Program-made: the position numbers and the translations under genes
Notes under the pieces: generated by a model
Database searches by the model: none
What the model saw: only the letters and a program-made list of their open reading frames with translations
What the model was told of the DNA's origin: nothing
NCBI GenBank assembly: GCA_964017235.1
Contig: OZ024930.1
Span: forward strand, 151,094,221 to 151,158,220
Reading direction: 5' to 3'
DNA from: Sabellastarte sp. h YS-2021
Taxonomy: Eukaryota; Annelida; Polychaeta; Sabellida; Sabellidae
Length of the DNA: 64,000 nucleotides
Part shown: one piece after another, positions 6,751 to 14,681 of the stretch
How the letters are laid out: the number at the start of each line of letters is the position of its first letter
How positions within the stretch are numbered: the stretch's first letter is position 1

Positions 6751-9700
6751 TCACTTCTGGGCCTGGTGGTGCACCTGCTGGGCAGCCACTACAGGTCCCA
6801 GGTGGAAAAGCTCTGAGTCAGCCCAGGCAACATCCTTCAAATAGAATTGGGTGAAGGTGTTGTGAGATTTCCAGTGGCAGGCTGACAAGATCTGATCTAA
6901 GGAGATCCCTGATTGGAAGGCCTTAGAAGCAGCAAAGGCTCTTACATCATGGGCTTTAACCTGATGTAAGGTGAGGGCCTCCTGGTCAGAGAGCTCATAG
7001 CACAGAACCACAGTCTGTTTGATCCATGAGGAGATGGTGGCAGGTGAGATGTCTTTATCAAAACCCTTCTTGAAGGAGACAAAGACTAACTCCTTATTCT
7101 GCCTGAGGTCTGCAGTCCTGTCCAAGTAGTAGCGCAGGGCTCTAACTGGACATCGGGACCTGTCACCCTTGAGTGACCTATCCAGAGATGGTGCTAGGGC
7201 TGGGATGACCACTGGAGCCACACTATCTGGACCTTCCTTAGCCAGCTGGTTCTTGGATAGGAAGCTGGGTGAGGGGTACAAAGACACCTTAGACCAGTCT
7301 GACTGGTGTCTGATGTTCTTATGTAACCAAGCATGGATCTCACTCCTGCGTTTACCTGAACCCAAAGCCAGCAAGAAAACAGTCTTGAAAGTTAAAAGTT
7401 TCAAGGAGGACTCTTTCAGGGGTTCAAAAGGAGCCTTTGTGAGCTGATGTAAAACCAGTGAAAGGTTCCAGGAGGGGATGCCCCTCCTGCCCTTAGGTCT
7501 GTCTCTATGGAAACTATCCAGGAGACGAGTGAGATTCTCATCTTTGCTGACATTAATGGTGGAATTGCCCAGTTTGTCAGCAATGGCGGATCTGTAGCCA
7601 TCAATAGTGCCTGGTTGTAACTTCTTGTCTTGAAACAAGTGCAGGAGGAAGTCAGCAATGGCTTTCAGAGGTGGTGCCCTGAAGTCCACCTGATTACGGA
7701 GGCACCACTTTGTAAAAATGGTCCACTTTGCCTCATAGACAGATCTGGTTGATCTTCTTTGAGGAGCCTCAATTCGTGCTGCCATTGCCTCAGAGAAGCC
7801 TCTAGGAGCCAGGCATGTAGGTTCAGATTCGACAGGTTCCTGTGAAGGACCTTGTTGAATGGCTGAGACACTAGGTTGGGTATGCTGGGTAGACACAGTG
7901 GGATCTGGCTTGACATGGCTACCAGGTCCCAAAACCAGGGCATGTTGGGCCACCCTGGGGCAATCAGGATTATTCTGTTGCAGGGGTAGTCCTGGAGCTT
8001 CTCCACCACTTTGCCCAAGATGGCTGCCGGTGGGAAGGCGTATGGGTCCAGGTCCTCCCAGGAGAGGCTGAGTGCATCCACTGCCCAAGCCTGGGGGTCT
8101 GGCACCGGTGACACAAACTGGGGCAGTTTGTTGTTGAATCTGGTGGCAAACAGGTCCACTTGTGGCTGGTGCCACCTTGAGCATACAGCTTGGAACACTG
8201 CTGGATGAAGTGACCACTCTGTTTGAATGGTCTGGCCACGTCTGGATAGCTTGTCTGCTATCACGTTCAGCCGGCCGGGGATGTGACGTGCCCTGAGGGT
8301 TACCTGCTGTCTGGTGCACCAGGACAGGATTCTCCACAGTAGGGCACACAGTGACCCCGACTTCATCCCCCCTTCTTTGTTGATATAGGCAACCACTGTT
8401 GTGTTGTCTGTGGCTATCAACACTGTCTTGTTGCAGACCAGGGTTCGAAACTCCTTTAGAGCTAGAAATACTGCTTTTAGCTCTAAGTGGTTTATGTGTA
8501 ACTTGCTCTCTGGAAGGGACCAAATTCCCCTTGCAGTGTGGTCGTCTAAGTGAGCGCCCCACCCTTCGTTTGATGCGTCTGTAAAGATTTGCAGAGCATG
8601 TTTTAGAGGGTGTAATGGTTGACCTAGAAGCACATTGCTTTCCTCCAGCCACCACCTTAGATGTGGGTGGAGTGACATGGGAACTGGTATCACCTTTTCC
8701 AGTGACTCTGGTACCCTCCAGTTGTTTTTCAAGTGCCACTGTATGGGTCTCATGTGAAGTCGCCCTAAGTGGACTTGCTTCTCTGTTGCAGTGAGTAGCC
8801 CTATGAGGGACATGAATTTCCGGACCGGGCAAACCGGATCCGACATTATGGATCTGATCTTGTCTGTCAGGATCTGCCAACGTTCTTCTGTTGGTCGGAC
8901 CGTGCCCTCCTTTAGGTCGAACTGGTAACCTACGAAGTTGAAGACCTGTTTGGGGACCAGTTCTGACTTTTCCCTGTTCACCAACCACCCTAGCTCCTGA
9001 CATAGTGTGACCAGGGTTTGAGTATGCTGGAGACAGGTGTGGTGGGTAGAGGCTCTCACCAGCCAGTCGTCTAGGTACTGGTGGATTCTTATACCCTGTC
9101 GTAAGGCCATGAGCTTGACCTCTTTGGCCACCACTGTGAACTCCATGGGTGCTGTGGAAAGACCAAAAGGCAGGGCCTTGAACTGGTAGGATTGGCCTTG
9201 AATGTGAAAACGCATGTACTTCCTGGACTGACTGTGAATTGGAATGTGGAAGTATGCGTCTTTGAAGTCTATTGAGGTGACCCACTCCCCTACCTGTAGG
9301 GAGCTTCTTATGGTTTCTGGAGTCTCCATTTTGAACGACTGTGTGTTTAAAAAGATGTTCAAAGTGCTCAGGTCCAGGATAGGTCTCCACCGGTTGTTGG
9401 GTTTGGGAACCAAAAATAACCGGTTGTAAAACCCTAGGGAGGTCTGGTTTGTTACCGGTTCCACTGCATTTTTGCTTGTTAGCTGAGCCAGTGCCTCCAA
9501 AAGGAGGGACTGTCTTTGAGGGTTTACATACTTGCTGATGACCATTGGTGACCTGGTTAGGTTGGGTCTGAACCTGAAGGGAAGGGTGTAGCCCTCTCTT
9601 AGTATTCTGATTACCTTTGGACTCGAACCCAGAGTTTCCCACTTCTCCCAAAACTGCTGAAGCCTTGCCCCTACAGGAAGATTTGTGACAACAGTTGGGA

Positions 9701-9972
9701 CATTTGTGACAATCTTTACAGAACTCAAGTGATCTACACAGGAAACATCGTTCACATGGTTTATTTTTTTGATAGATTGACAATAAACGGGATTTACACC
9801 TTTCTTTTGTGGTGACCCGATGACAAAAGGAACACTTGCAACAAAAGAGTTTACATGTGATAACACAGTCTCGCTCTTGCTTGTCACTGGTGGTGGTGGG
9901 TTCAAACCCTTCATCTTGTTGGATACATTTACAGAGTTCACCAATCCGACCACATTTGAAACACAGTAATTG
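6751..9972 (-). CDS. Element B Cys-rich / tyrosine recombinase ORF3 (in frame after the ORF1 UGA)
   Basis: Open for 1,073 codons immediately after the ORF1 UGA (9975-9973) and in ORF1's frame. It starts CAA-TTA-CTG and then encodes a first cysteine cluster (CFKC...CKC, TCKLFCCKCSFC). A second follows (CERCFLC, FCKDCHKCPNCC, SSC). About 600 codons then overlap RT/RNase H in another frame. The last ~330 residues are the YR domain with GKRRSE, HDVR and QFY. Seven or eight residues before EAPQRRSTR are deleted relative to H. The absence of a good AUG near the YR domain and the in-frame link to ORF1 favour production by readthrough; a spliced or internal transcript is the alternative. Confidence 0.88.
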   Translation of the reverse strand, partial: QLLCFKCGRIGELCKCIQQDEGFEPTTTSDKQERDCVITCKLFCCKCSFCHRVTTKERCKSRLLSIYQKNKPCERCFLCRSLEFCKDCHKCPNCCHKSSCRGKASAVLGEVGNSGFESKGNQNTKRGLHPSLQVQTQPNQVTNGHQQVCKPSKTVPPFGGTGSANKQKCSGTGNKPDLPRVLQPVIFGSQTQQPVETYPGPEHFEHLFKHTVVQNGDSRNHKKLPTGRGVGHLNRLQRRILPHSNSQSVQEVHAFSHSRPILPVQGPAFWSFHSTHGVHSGGQRGQAHGLTTGYKNPPVPRRLAGESLYPPHLSPAYSNPGHTMSGARVVGEQGKVRTGPQTGLQLRRLPVRPKGGHGPTNRRTLADPDRQDQIHNVGSGLPGPEIHVPHRATHCNREASPLRATSHETHTVALEKQLEGTRVTGKGDTSSHVTPPTSKVVAGGKQCASRSTITPSKTCSANLYRRIKRRVGRSLRRPHCKGNLVPSREQVTHKPLRAKSSISSSKGVSNPGLQQDSVDSHRQHNSGCLYQQRRGDEVGVTVCPTVENPVLVHQTAGNPQGTSHPRPAERDSRQAIQTWPDHSNRVVTSSSSVPSCMLKVAPATSGPVCHQIQQQTAPVCVTGARPPGLGSGCTQPLLGGPGPIRLPTGSHLGQSGGEAPGLPLQQNNPDCPRVAQHALVLGPGSHVKPDPTVSTQHTQPSVSAIQQGPSQEPVESEPTCLAPRGFSEAMAARIEAPQRRSTRSVYEAKWTIFTKWCLRNQVDFRAPPLKAIADFLLHLFQDKKLQPGTIDGYRSAIADKLGNSTINVSKDENLTRLLDSFHRDRPKGRRGIPSWNLSLVLHQLTKAPFEPLKESSLKLLTFKTVFLLALGSGKRRSEIHAWLHKNIRHQSDWSKVSLYPSPSFLSKNQLAKEGPDSVAPVVIPALAPSLDRSLKGDRSRCPVRALRYYLDRTADLRQNKELVFVSFKKGFDKDISPATISSWIKQTVVLCYELSDQEALTLHQVKAHDVRAFAASKAFQSGISLDQILSACHWKSHNTFTQFYLKDVAWADSELFHLGPVVAAQQVHHQAQK

Positions 9973-10292
9973 TCATTTATGCTTCTTAAATCCCTTGGCC
10001 GGCTTCTGGCTGAAGTTTGAGGCTTTACCACCACCTTTCTGACCAGTTTGCCGGTCTCTAATCTGCTTCCATGCCGGTGTAGTGGGCTTCCGGTCCGGCT
10101 GGTGAGGGGTTCGATTGGAGGAGACGTATGGATGAAAACGTCCAGGTTTCCTCTGTGTGTTACCAGCAGAACGCCTCTCTTCACTACGTGAGATCTCCTC
10201 TTCAGCCTTGACCAGTAAGCTGTCCGGGAAGAGTGAGAGTTGGTGGACTGGAGACGTGCGTAAGGCAGACAAGGTGTCAGGTTTAACTCCAC
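7665..10292 (-). CDS. Element B reverse transcriptase / RNase H / methyltransferase-like ORF
   Basis: Open frame of 875 codons in the +1 frame relative to ORF1, overlapping the last ~320 bases of ORF1 and running across its stop (reading INDNYC there). Motifs in order: ILDLSTLN, IDFKDAYFHIPI, LPFGLSTAP, YLDDW, FTDASNEGWGAH, ATDNTTVVAYINKEGG, HIPGRLNVIADKLS, then VDLFATRFN ... IAPGWPNMPWFWDLV (Dam-like region). The nominal start is a GTG, and no AUG precedes the RT domain except one deep in the V/S-rich linker. Frameshifting from ORF1 or initiation on another transcript is therefore likely. An in-frame 24-base deletion follows LNLHAWLLE relative to H. Confidence 0.92.
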   Translation of the reverse strand: MELNLTPCLPYARLQSTNSHSSRTAYWSRLKRRSHVVKRGVLLVTHRGNLDVFIHTSPPIEPLTSRTGSPLHRHGSRLETGKLVRKVVVKPQTSARSRPRDLRSINDNYCVSNVVGLVNSVNVSNKMKGLNPPPPVTSKSETVLSHVNSFVASVPFVIGSPQKKGVNPVYCQSIKKINHVNDVSCVDHLSSVKIVTNVPTVVTNLPVGARLQQFWEKWETLGSSPKVIRILREGYTLPFRFRPNLTRSPMVISKYVNPQRQSLLLEALAQLTSKNAVEPVTNQTSLGFYNRLFLVPKPNNRWRPILDLSTLNIFLNTQSFKMETPETIRSSLQVGEWVTSIDFKDAYFHIPIHSQSRKYMRFHIQGQSYQFKALPFGLSTAPMEFTVVAKEVKLMALRQGIRIHQYLDDWLVRASTHHTCLQHTQTLVTLCQELGWLVNREKSELVPKQVFNFVGYQFDLKEGTVRPTEERWQILTDKIRSIMSDPVCPVRKFMSLIGLLTATEKQVHLGRLHMRPIQWHLKNNWRVPESLEKVIPVPMSLHPHLRWWLEESNVLLGQPLHPLKHALQIFTDASNEGWGAHLDDHTARGIWSLPESKLHINHLELKAVFLALKEFRTLVCNKTVLIATDNTTVVAYINKEGGMKSGSLCALLWRILSWCTRQQVTLRARHIPGRLNVIADKLSRRGQTIQTEWSLHPAVFQAVCSRWHQPQVDLFATRFNNKLPQFVSPVPDPQAWAVDALSLSWEDLDPYAFPPAAILGKVVEKLQDYPCNRIILIAPGWPNMPWFWDLVAMSSQIPLCLPSIPNLVSQPFNKVLHRNLSNLNLHAWLLEASLRQWQHELRLLKEDQPDLSMRQSGPFLQSGASVIRWTSGHHL

Positions 10293-10670
10293 CTCGTATG
10301 AACTCTAAATAACTGTCCCGACGGGCCAGGGTGAGATTGGCCATGCTGATAAACACTCCCTCTGAGAGATCCTGCATGGTACGCTGCATAGCCTGTGAAA
10401 TTGACCGGTTGAATGTAACCAGATACTCCAGTTCCTCAACAGCCTGTTGTTGTTTCTCAGCACTTTTGCCCTTTGAGGAATCGAACCTGAGGGACTTCAA
10501 CTGGGTGACCATGGAGTCCTGTACTTTCGTGAGGCATCTGGATAGGCCAGCAGCGTGATTACACATCACTGATTGCTCTCGGAAAGACCTCTCCCACCTT
10601 CTAAGGGTGTCCTGGCTGAAAGTACGGGAAGCTGGAGCAGAAGGTAAGCTGCGCCTTGCAACTCTAGAAA
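9973..10670 (-). pseudogene. Element B ORF1, 3' part (split by element C)
   Basis: C-terminal ~232 codons of gag-like ORF1: SRVARRSLPSAP, FSQDTLRRWERSF, MCNHAAGLSRCLTKVQ and a basic tail ending KKHK. It then stops at UGA (9975-9973) followed by CAATTACTG. It continues at 16858: removing 10671-16857 restores one open frame across the joint (...LNSMF|SRVARR...), matching the uninterrupted LNSSFGRIARK of element G. Confidence 0.9.
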
Positions 10671-10887
10671 ATTGCAAATTTTAATTAGTAAATTAAATTT
10701 TTATTAGTTAATACCTTACCTACCAGACGATAGCTATATGCCGGCGCCAGCCGGTCCCGCCAAACGAAAGAAAAAGACGTCCTGGGTTTCACCCCCGGCA
10801 GGACCGGTACACTACATCCCACTCGCCAGGTGGCCTAGTTCCTGCCTCACTCGCCAGAGGGACGTGACGTCATAGCATCTTTTTCGT
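10671..10887 (-). repeat. Element C right inverted terminal repeat
   Basis: Starts with the long AT-rich tip ATTGCAAATTTTAATTAG and ends at CATCTTTTTCGT. It is the inverted partner of 16667-16854 and contains TGACGTCA. Confidence 0.93.
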
Positions 10888-10940
10888 CCCTAAGGTTGAA
10901 TTGGAAGGCTGAAAGCGGGGAAGGTTGGGTGGGAATTTCC

Positions 10941-11038
10941 CGTCTGGTAGGTAAGGTATTAACTAATAAAAATTTAATTTACTAATTAAAATTTGCAATT
11001 TCATTGCGTTAATACATCTTACCTACCAGACGATAGCT
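10941..11038 (-). repeat. Element C internal complementary region
   Basis: On the plus strand, the right-tip complement (to 10999), TTC (11000-11002), then the left-tip complement (from 11003). Same structure as 5967-6064 in A. TTC predicts the trinucleotide of the circle junction and equals the left flank found at 16855-16857. Confidence 0.93.
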
Positions 11039-11166
11039 AGAATAACTACCCAGTGGAAGGAGGGCAGCCTTCTGAGGATTGGAGAAAACTCTTATATTAT
11101 ACCTAGGTGTGAGGTTCTAGTCCTTTGAGGAGACACGTTAGTCTCAAGGGTAACTAGACCCACCTG

Positions 11167-11182
11167 CCCCCCTCCCTTTTTT
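11167..11182 (-). other. Polypurine tract of element C
   Basis: On the minus strand this is AAAAAAGGGAGGGGGG. It is interrupted by one A where A has an uninterrupted G-run, so the tract is not an expansion unique to one copy. Confidence 0.6.
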
Positions 11183-11388
11183 GACTGCTCTGAGGGGAGG
11201 AAGAGAGTAAGAGTTCAAGTCAATGATTCCCACGGTTAACCTGGAAGAGTAGGGAAAGTCCTATACCCAGAGGATTACTCTGAAGTAAAAGACTTTGAGA
11301 AGCCAAGGCCTAGGCTAAAAGTGAGCCTACACCTAAAACTAACTAGTATGTACACTATATATAATTATATACAAAGAAGCTTAGGGGA

Positions 11389-14300
11389 CTAGTGGTGGAT
11401 TTGCTGGGCAGCCACCACAGGACCCAAGTGAAAAAGCTCCTTATCTGCCCAGGCAACATCCTTAAGGTAAAACTGTGTAAAGGTGTTGTGGGACTTCCAG
11501 TGGCATGCTGCTAGAATCTGGTCCAGAGATATGCCACCTTGAAAGGCTTTGGAGGCCGCAAAGGCCCTAACATCATGGGCCTTAACCTGATGTAAGGTCA
11601 AGGAATCTTGGTCAGAGAGATCATAACACAACACTACTGTTTGTTTGATCCAGGACGAGATAGTGGCAGGAGAGATGTCCTTGTTAAAACCTTGTTTGAA
11701 TGAAACAAAAACTAACTCCTTTCCCGTTCTTAGGTCCTGCGTTTTGTCCAGGTAGTAGCGAAGAGCCCGAACGGGGCAAAGGGATCTGTCTTCCTTTAAA
11801 GACTTATCCAGAGTGGGGGCTAAGGCCGGAATGACCACAGGGGCCACGCACTCTGGTCCCTCTTTTGCCAAGTGATTTTTCGCCAAGAAGCTTGGTGAAG
11901 GGTAGAGGGAAACTTTGGACCAATCAGCTTGGTGTCTGATATTTTTGTTTAACCAAGCGTGAATCTCACTCCTGCGTTTTCCTGAAGCCAGGGCTAGGAG
12001 AAAAACAGTTTTGAAAGTAAGGTGCTTCAGAGAAGCCTTTCTGAGTGGTTCAAAAGGCGCTTTTGTAAGCTGGTGTAAAACCAGGGAGAGGTTCCAAGCA
12101 GGAACCCCCCGGCGCCCTTTGGGTCTATCTCTGTGAAAACTGTCTAACAGTCTAGTCAAATTTTCATCCTTGCCGACATTAACCGAGGTATTTCCCAGTT
12201 TGTCTGCAATGGCTGACCTGTAACCATCAATAGTGCTGGGCTGGAGATTCTTCTCCTGGAAAAGGTGCAGGAGGAAATCTGCTATTTGTTTTATAGATGG
12301 GTTCCTGAAGTCCACCTGACTTGTTTCACACCATCTGACAAAAACGGCCCACTTCGCTTCGTAGACTGTTCTGGTTGAACGTCTTTGAGGCGCCTCAATT
12401 CTTGACGCCACTGGGCTAGAGAACCCCTGCTCCTTGATTGTCTGGGCTCTAGGAGCCAGGCATGGAGATTTAGGTTTGTCAGATCCCTGTGACGTGCCTT
12501 GTTGAAAGGTTGGGTCACTAGATCTGGGTGGTGTGGAAGACAAAGAGGAACCCTCGCAGATAGTTCCACTAGGTCCCAAAACCAAGGCATGTTGGGCCAT
12601 CCCGGGGCAATCAGGATTGCTCTGCGATACCAGTGATCTGACAGCTTGCTGACCACCTTCCCCATCAGAGACACTGGGGGGAAGAGGTACATGTCCAGGT
12701 CCTCCCAGGATAATGTCAGAGCATCCACTGACCAGGCCTTTGGGTCTGGAATTGGGGACACAAATTGAACTAGCTTGCAGTTGTACCTTGTTGCAAACAT
12801 GTCCACTAGGGGATAATGCCAGGTTTGACAAAGGAGGTCGAAGGTCTCTTGATGGAGGGACCACTCCGTCTGAATGACCTGCCTTTGGCGAGACAATTTG
12901 TCTGCAATTACATTCAGACGGCCTGGAATGTGTCTGGCCTTCAGTACTATTTGATTGAGGCTGCACCAACATAGGAGCCGCCAAAGAAGGGCACAGAGTG
13001 AGCCTGACCTCATACCTCCTTCCTTGTTGATGTATGCCACAACCGTAGTGTTGTCTGTGGCAATCAGGACGACCTTTCTTTGCACTAAATGTTGGAATCT
13101 TTTTAGTGCTAACAACACGGCTTTTAGTTCTAAGAAGTTTATGTGCAACTTGCTTTCGGGCACTGACCAAGTACCGCTTGCTGTGAAGTCGCCTAAGTGA
13201 GCACCCCAGCCTTCTTTTGAGGCGTCTGTAAAGATTTGAACTGCGTGTCGCAGGGGGTGTAAGGGCTGACCCTTTAGGACATTTTCCTCTTGGGTCCACC
13301 ACTGCAGGTACTGATGGAGAGACCTCGGAATTGGGATCTCCTTTTCCAGAGATTCTGGGACTCTCCAGTGTTTCTTGAGGTGCCACTGAATAGGTCTCAT
13401 GTGCAGTCTGCCTAGGGTCACCTGTTTTTCTGTCGCAGTGAGAAGACCTATAAGAGACATGAAAGTTCTCACTCGGCAAGATCTGTTCTGTAAAAGCACT
13501 GTTATTTTTTGTTGAAGGGCTTCCCAACGGTTTTTGGTAGGCCTGACTACTCCGTTGAGTAGGTCGTACTGGTAGCCTACGAAGTCGAAGACTTGTTGGG
13601 GTTCCAGTTCTGATTTTTGCATGTTTACCATCCAGCCCAACTCCTGGCAAAGGGCTAGGAGGGACTGGGTTCCCTGGTGGCAAGATTCTTTGGTAGGGGC
13701 TCGAATCAACCAGTCGTCTAGGTACTGGTGGATTCTTATACCCTGTGACTGAGCCATTAACTTGACCTCTTTGACCACACCAGTGAACTCCATGGGAGCT
13801 GTTGACAGGCCAAAGGGAAGTGCCCGAAACTGGTACGACTGGTTCTGAAAGTGGAACCTGAGGAATTTTCGGGATGTGTAGTGAATTGGAATGTGGAAGT
13901 AGGCGTCGCTGAAGTCTAGCGATGTCACCCACTCCTCTTGTTGTAGAGAGGTCCGGATTGTCTCTGGAGTCTCCATTTTGAATGTTTTTACGCATAAAAA
14001 CTGATTTAGAGTACTGAGATCCAAGATTGGCCGCCACTTGTGGTTCGGCTTTGGGACAATGAACAGTCTGTTGAAAAAGGCTAGTGAGGTTTGAACCCTG
14101 ACCCTCTCTACTGCCTTTTTCTCGATCAGAGCTTGTACAGCTGCTTGCAAGTGGGAGTCTCTGATGGGATTTGCATAGCCACTTACTATCAGGGGATCCC
14201 TTACTAAGGGAGGTCTGACTTTGAAGGGAAGAACATAACCCTCCTTTAATATGGACACTACTTTTGGGTTTGCACCCTTGTGAGCCCATATTTCCCAAAA

Positions 14301-14601
14301 ACTCTGAAGACGTCCCCCCACTGGTTGGACACTTGCAACATTGGGGACATTTGGAACATTTGGAGCAGAAACAAAGTGACCGACAAAAGAAGCACTTTTC
14401 ACACACTTTATTTGACTTTTGATCTTTGATTTTGGCCTTACGTCTTTCTTTTGTGACTGCCACCTTGTTACAGTAGGTACAAGACATACAACATGATAAG
14501 AAACATTTGTTGGAACAGATACAAAAGAGTTTCTTGTTACGACACTTTTCACAGAACTGACTGGCCGGGCCACCGGCACCGGACTTGACTTGCAGTAATT
14601 G
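11389..14601 (-). CDS. Element C Cys-rich / tyrosine recombinase ORF3 (in frame after the ORF1 UGA)
   Basis: 1,070 codons plus stop, continuous with ORF1 except for the UGA at 14604-14602. Residues ~15-65 hold cysteine cluster 1 (FCEKC, FCICSNKC, SCCMSCTYC, then a basic KERRKAK). Residues ~75-95 hold cluster 2 (CEKCFFC, LCFCSKCSKCPQCC). The middle ~640 codons overlap the RT/RNase H ORF in another frame and are S/P/R/T-rich. The last ~330 form the YR with GKRRSE, HDVR, CHW and QFY. A Gag-Cys-YR readthrough product would be about 1,720 residues. The first in-frame ATG lies inside cluster 1. Confidence 0.88.
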   Translation of the reverse strand, partial: QLLQVKSGAGGPASQFCEKCRNKKLFCICSNKCFLSCCMSCTYCNKVAVTKERRKAKIKDQKSNKVCEKCFFCRSLCFCSKCSKCPQCCKCPTSGGTSSEFLGNMGSQGCKPKSSVHIKGGLCSSLQSQTSLSKGSPDSKWLCKSHQRLPLASSCTSSDREKGSREGQGSNLTSLFQQTVHCPKAEPQVAANLGSQYSKSVFMRKNIQNGDSRDNPDLSTTRGVGDIARLQRRLLPHSNSLHIPKIPQVPLSEPVVPVSGTSLWPVNSSHGVHWCGQRGQVNGSVTGYKNPPVPRRLVDSSPYQRILPPGNPVPPSPLPGVGLDGKHAKIRTGTPTSLRLRRLPVRPTQRSSQAYQKPLGSPSTKNNSAFTEQILPSENFHVSYRSSHCDRKTGDPRQTAHETYSVAPQETLESPRISGKGDPNSEVSPSVPAVVDPRGKCPKGSALTPPATRSSNLYRRLKRRLGCSLRRLHSKRYLVSARKQVAHKLLRTKSRVVSTKKIPTFSAKKGRPDCHRQHYGCGIHQQGRRYEVRLTLCPSLAAPMLVQPQSNSTEGQTHSRPSECNCRQIVSPKAGHSDGVVPPSRDLRPPLSNLALSPSGHVCNKVQLQASSICVPNSRPKGLVSGCSDIILGGPGHVPLPPSVSDGEGGQQAVRSLVSQSNPDCPGMAQHALVLGPSGTICEGSSLSSTPPRSSDPTFQQGTSQGSDKPKSPCLAPRAQTIKEQGFSSPVASRIEAPQRRSTRTVYEAKWAVFVRWCETSQVDFRNPSIKQIADFLLHLFQEKNLQPSTIDGYRSAIADKLGNTSVNVGKDENLTRLLDSFHRDRPKGRRGVPAWNLSLVLHQLTKAPFEPLRKASLKHLTFKTVFLLALASGKRRSEIHAWLNKNIRHQADWSKVSLYPSPSFLAKNHLAKEGPECVAPVVIPALAPTLDKSLKEDRSLCPVRALRYYLDKTQDLRTGKELVFVSFKQGFNKDISPATISSWIKQTVVLCYDLSDQDSLTLHQVKAHDVRAFAASKAFQGGISLDQILAACHWKSHNTFTQFYLKDVAWADKELFHLGPVVAAQQIHH

Positions 14602-14681
14602 TCATTTATACTGTGTCTTCTCATGAGCCATCTTGGTACCACGTCCGGGTTGACCACCCCGGCCTCTATTGCGGGAACCAA
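12291..14681 (-). CDS. Element C reverse transcriptase / RNase H / methyltransferase-like ORF
   Basis: 796 open codons in the +1 frame relative to ORF1, overlapping its last 80 bases and crossing the stop as INDNYC. RT, RNase H and Dam-like regions are complete (YLDDW, FTDAS, ATDNTT, HIPGRLNVIADKLS, APGWPNMPW). The nominal start is TTG; an ATG lies ten codons before the stop region (MRRHSIND) but is not conserved in the other families. The 5 bases TCAAG absent from A keep both this frame and ORF3 correctly phased here. Its 3' end overlaps the YR N-terminus by a few tens of codons. Confidence 0.93.
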   Translation of the reverse strand: MVPAIEAGVVNPDVVPRWLMRRHSINDNYCKSSPVPVARPVSSVKSVVTRNSFVSVPTNVSYHVVCLVPTVTRWQSQKKDVRPKSKIKSQIKCVKSASFVGHFVSAPNVPNVPNVASVQPVGGRLQSFWEIWAHKGANPKVVSILKEGYVLPFKVRPPLVRDPLIVSGYANPIRDSHLQAAVQALIEKKAVERVRVQTSLAFFNRLFIVPKPNHKWRPILDLSTLNQFLCVKTFKMETPETIRTSLQQEEWVTSLDFSDAYFHIPIHYTSRKFLRFHFQNQSYQFRALPFGLSTAPMEFTGVVKEVKLMAQSQGIRIHQYLDDWLIRAPTKESCHQGTQSLLALCQELGWMVNMQKSELEPQQVFDFVGYQYDLLNGVVRPTKNRWEALQQKITVLLQNRSCRVRTFMSLIGLLTATEKQVTLGRLHMRPIQWHLKKHWRVPESLEKEIPIPRSLHQYLQWWTQEENVLKGQPLHPLRHAVQIFTDASKEGWGAHLGDFTASGTWSVPESKLHINFLELKAVLLALKRFQHLVQRKVVLIATDNTTVVAYINKEGGMRSGSLCALLWRLLCWCSLNQIVLKARHIPGRLNVIADKLSRQRQVIQTEWSLHQETFDLLCQTWHYPLVDMFATRYNCKLVQFVSPIPDPKAWSVDALTLSWEDLDMYLFPPVSLMGKVVSKLSDHWYRRAILIAPGWPNMPWFWDLVELSARVPLCLPHHPDLVTQPFNKARHRDLTNLNLHAWLLEPRQSRSRGSLAQWRQELRRLKDVQPEQSTKRSGPFLSDGVKQVRWTSGTHL
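14596..14611 (-). other. ORF1 stop in readthrough context UGA-CAAUUA (element C)
   Basis: On the minus strand, TATAAA-TGA-CAATTA-CTG. The codon after the stop and the next fit CARYYA exactly, and the downstream frame stays open for 1,070 codons. The preceding TATAAA could alternatively be a core promoter element for a shorter transcript. Confidence 0.7.
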
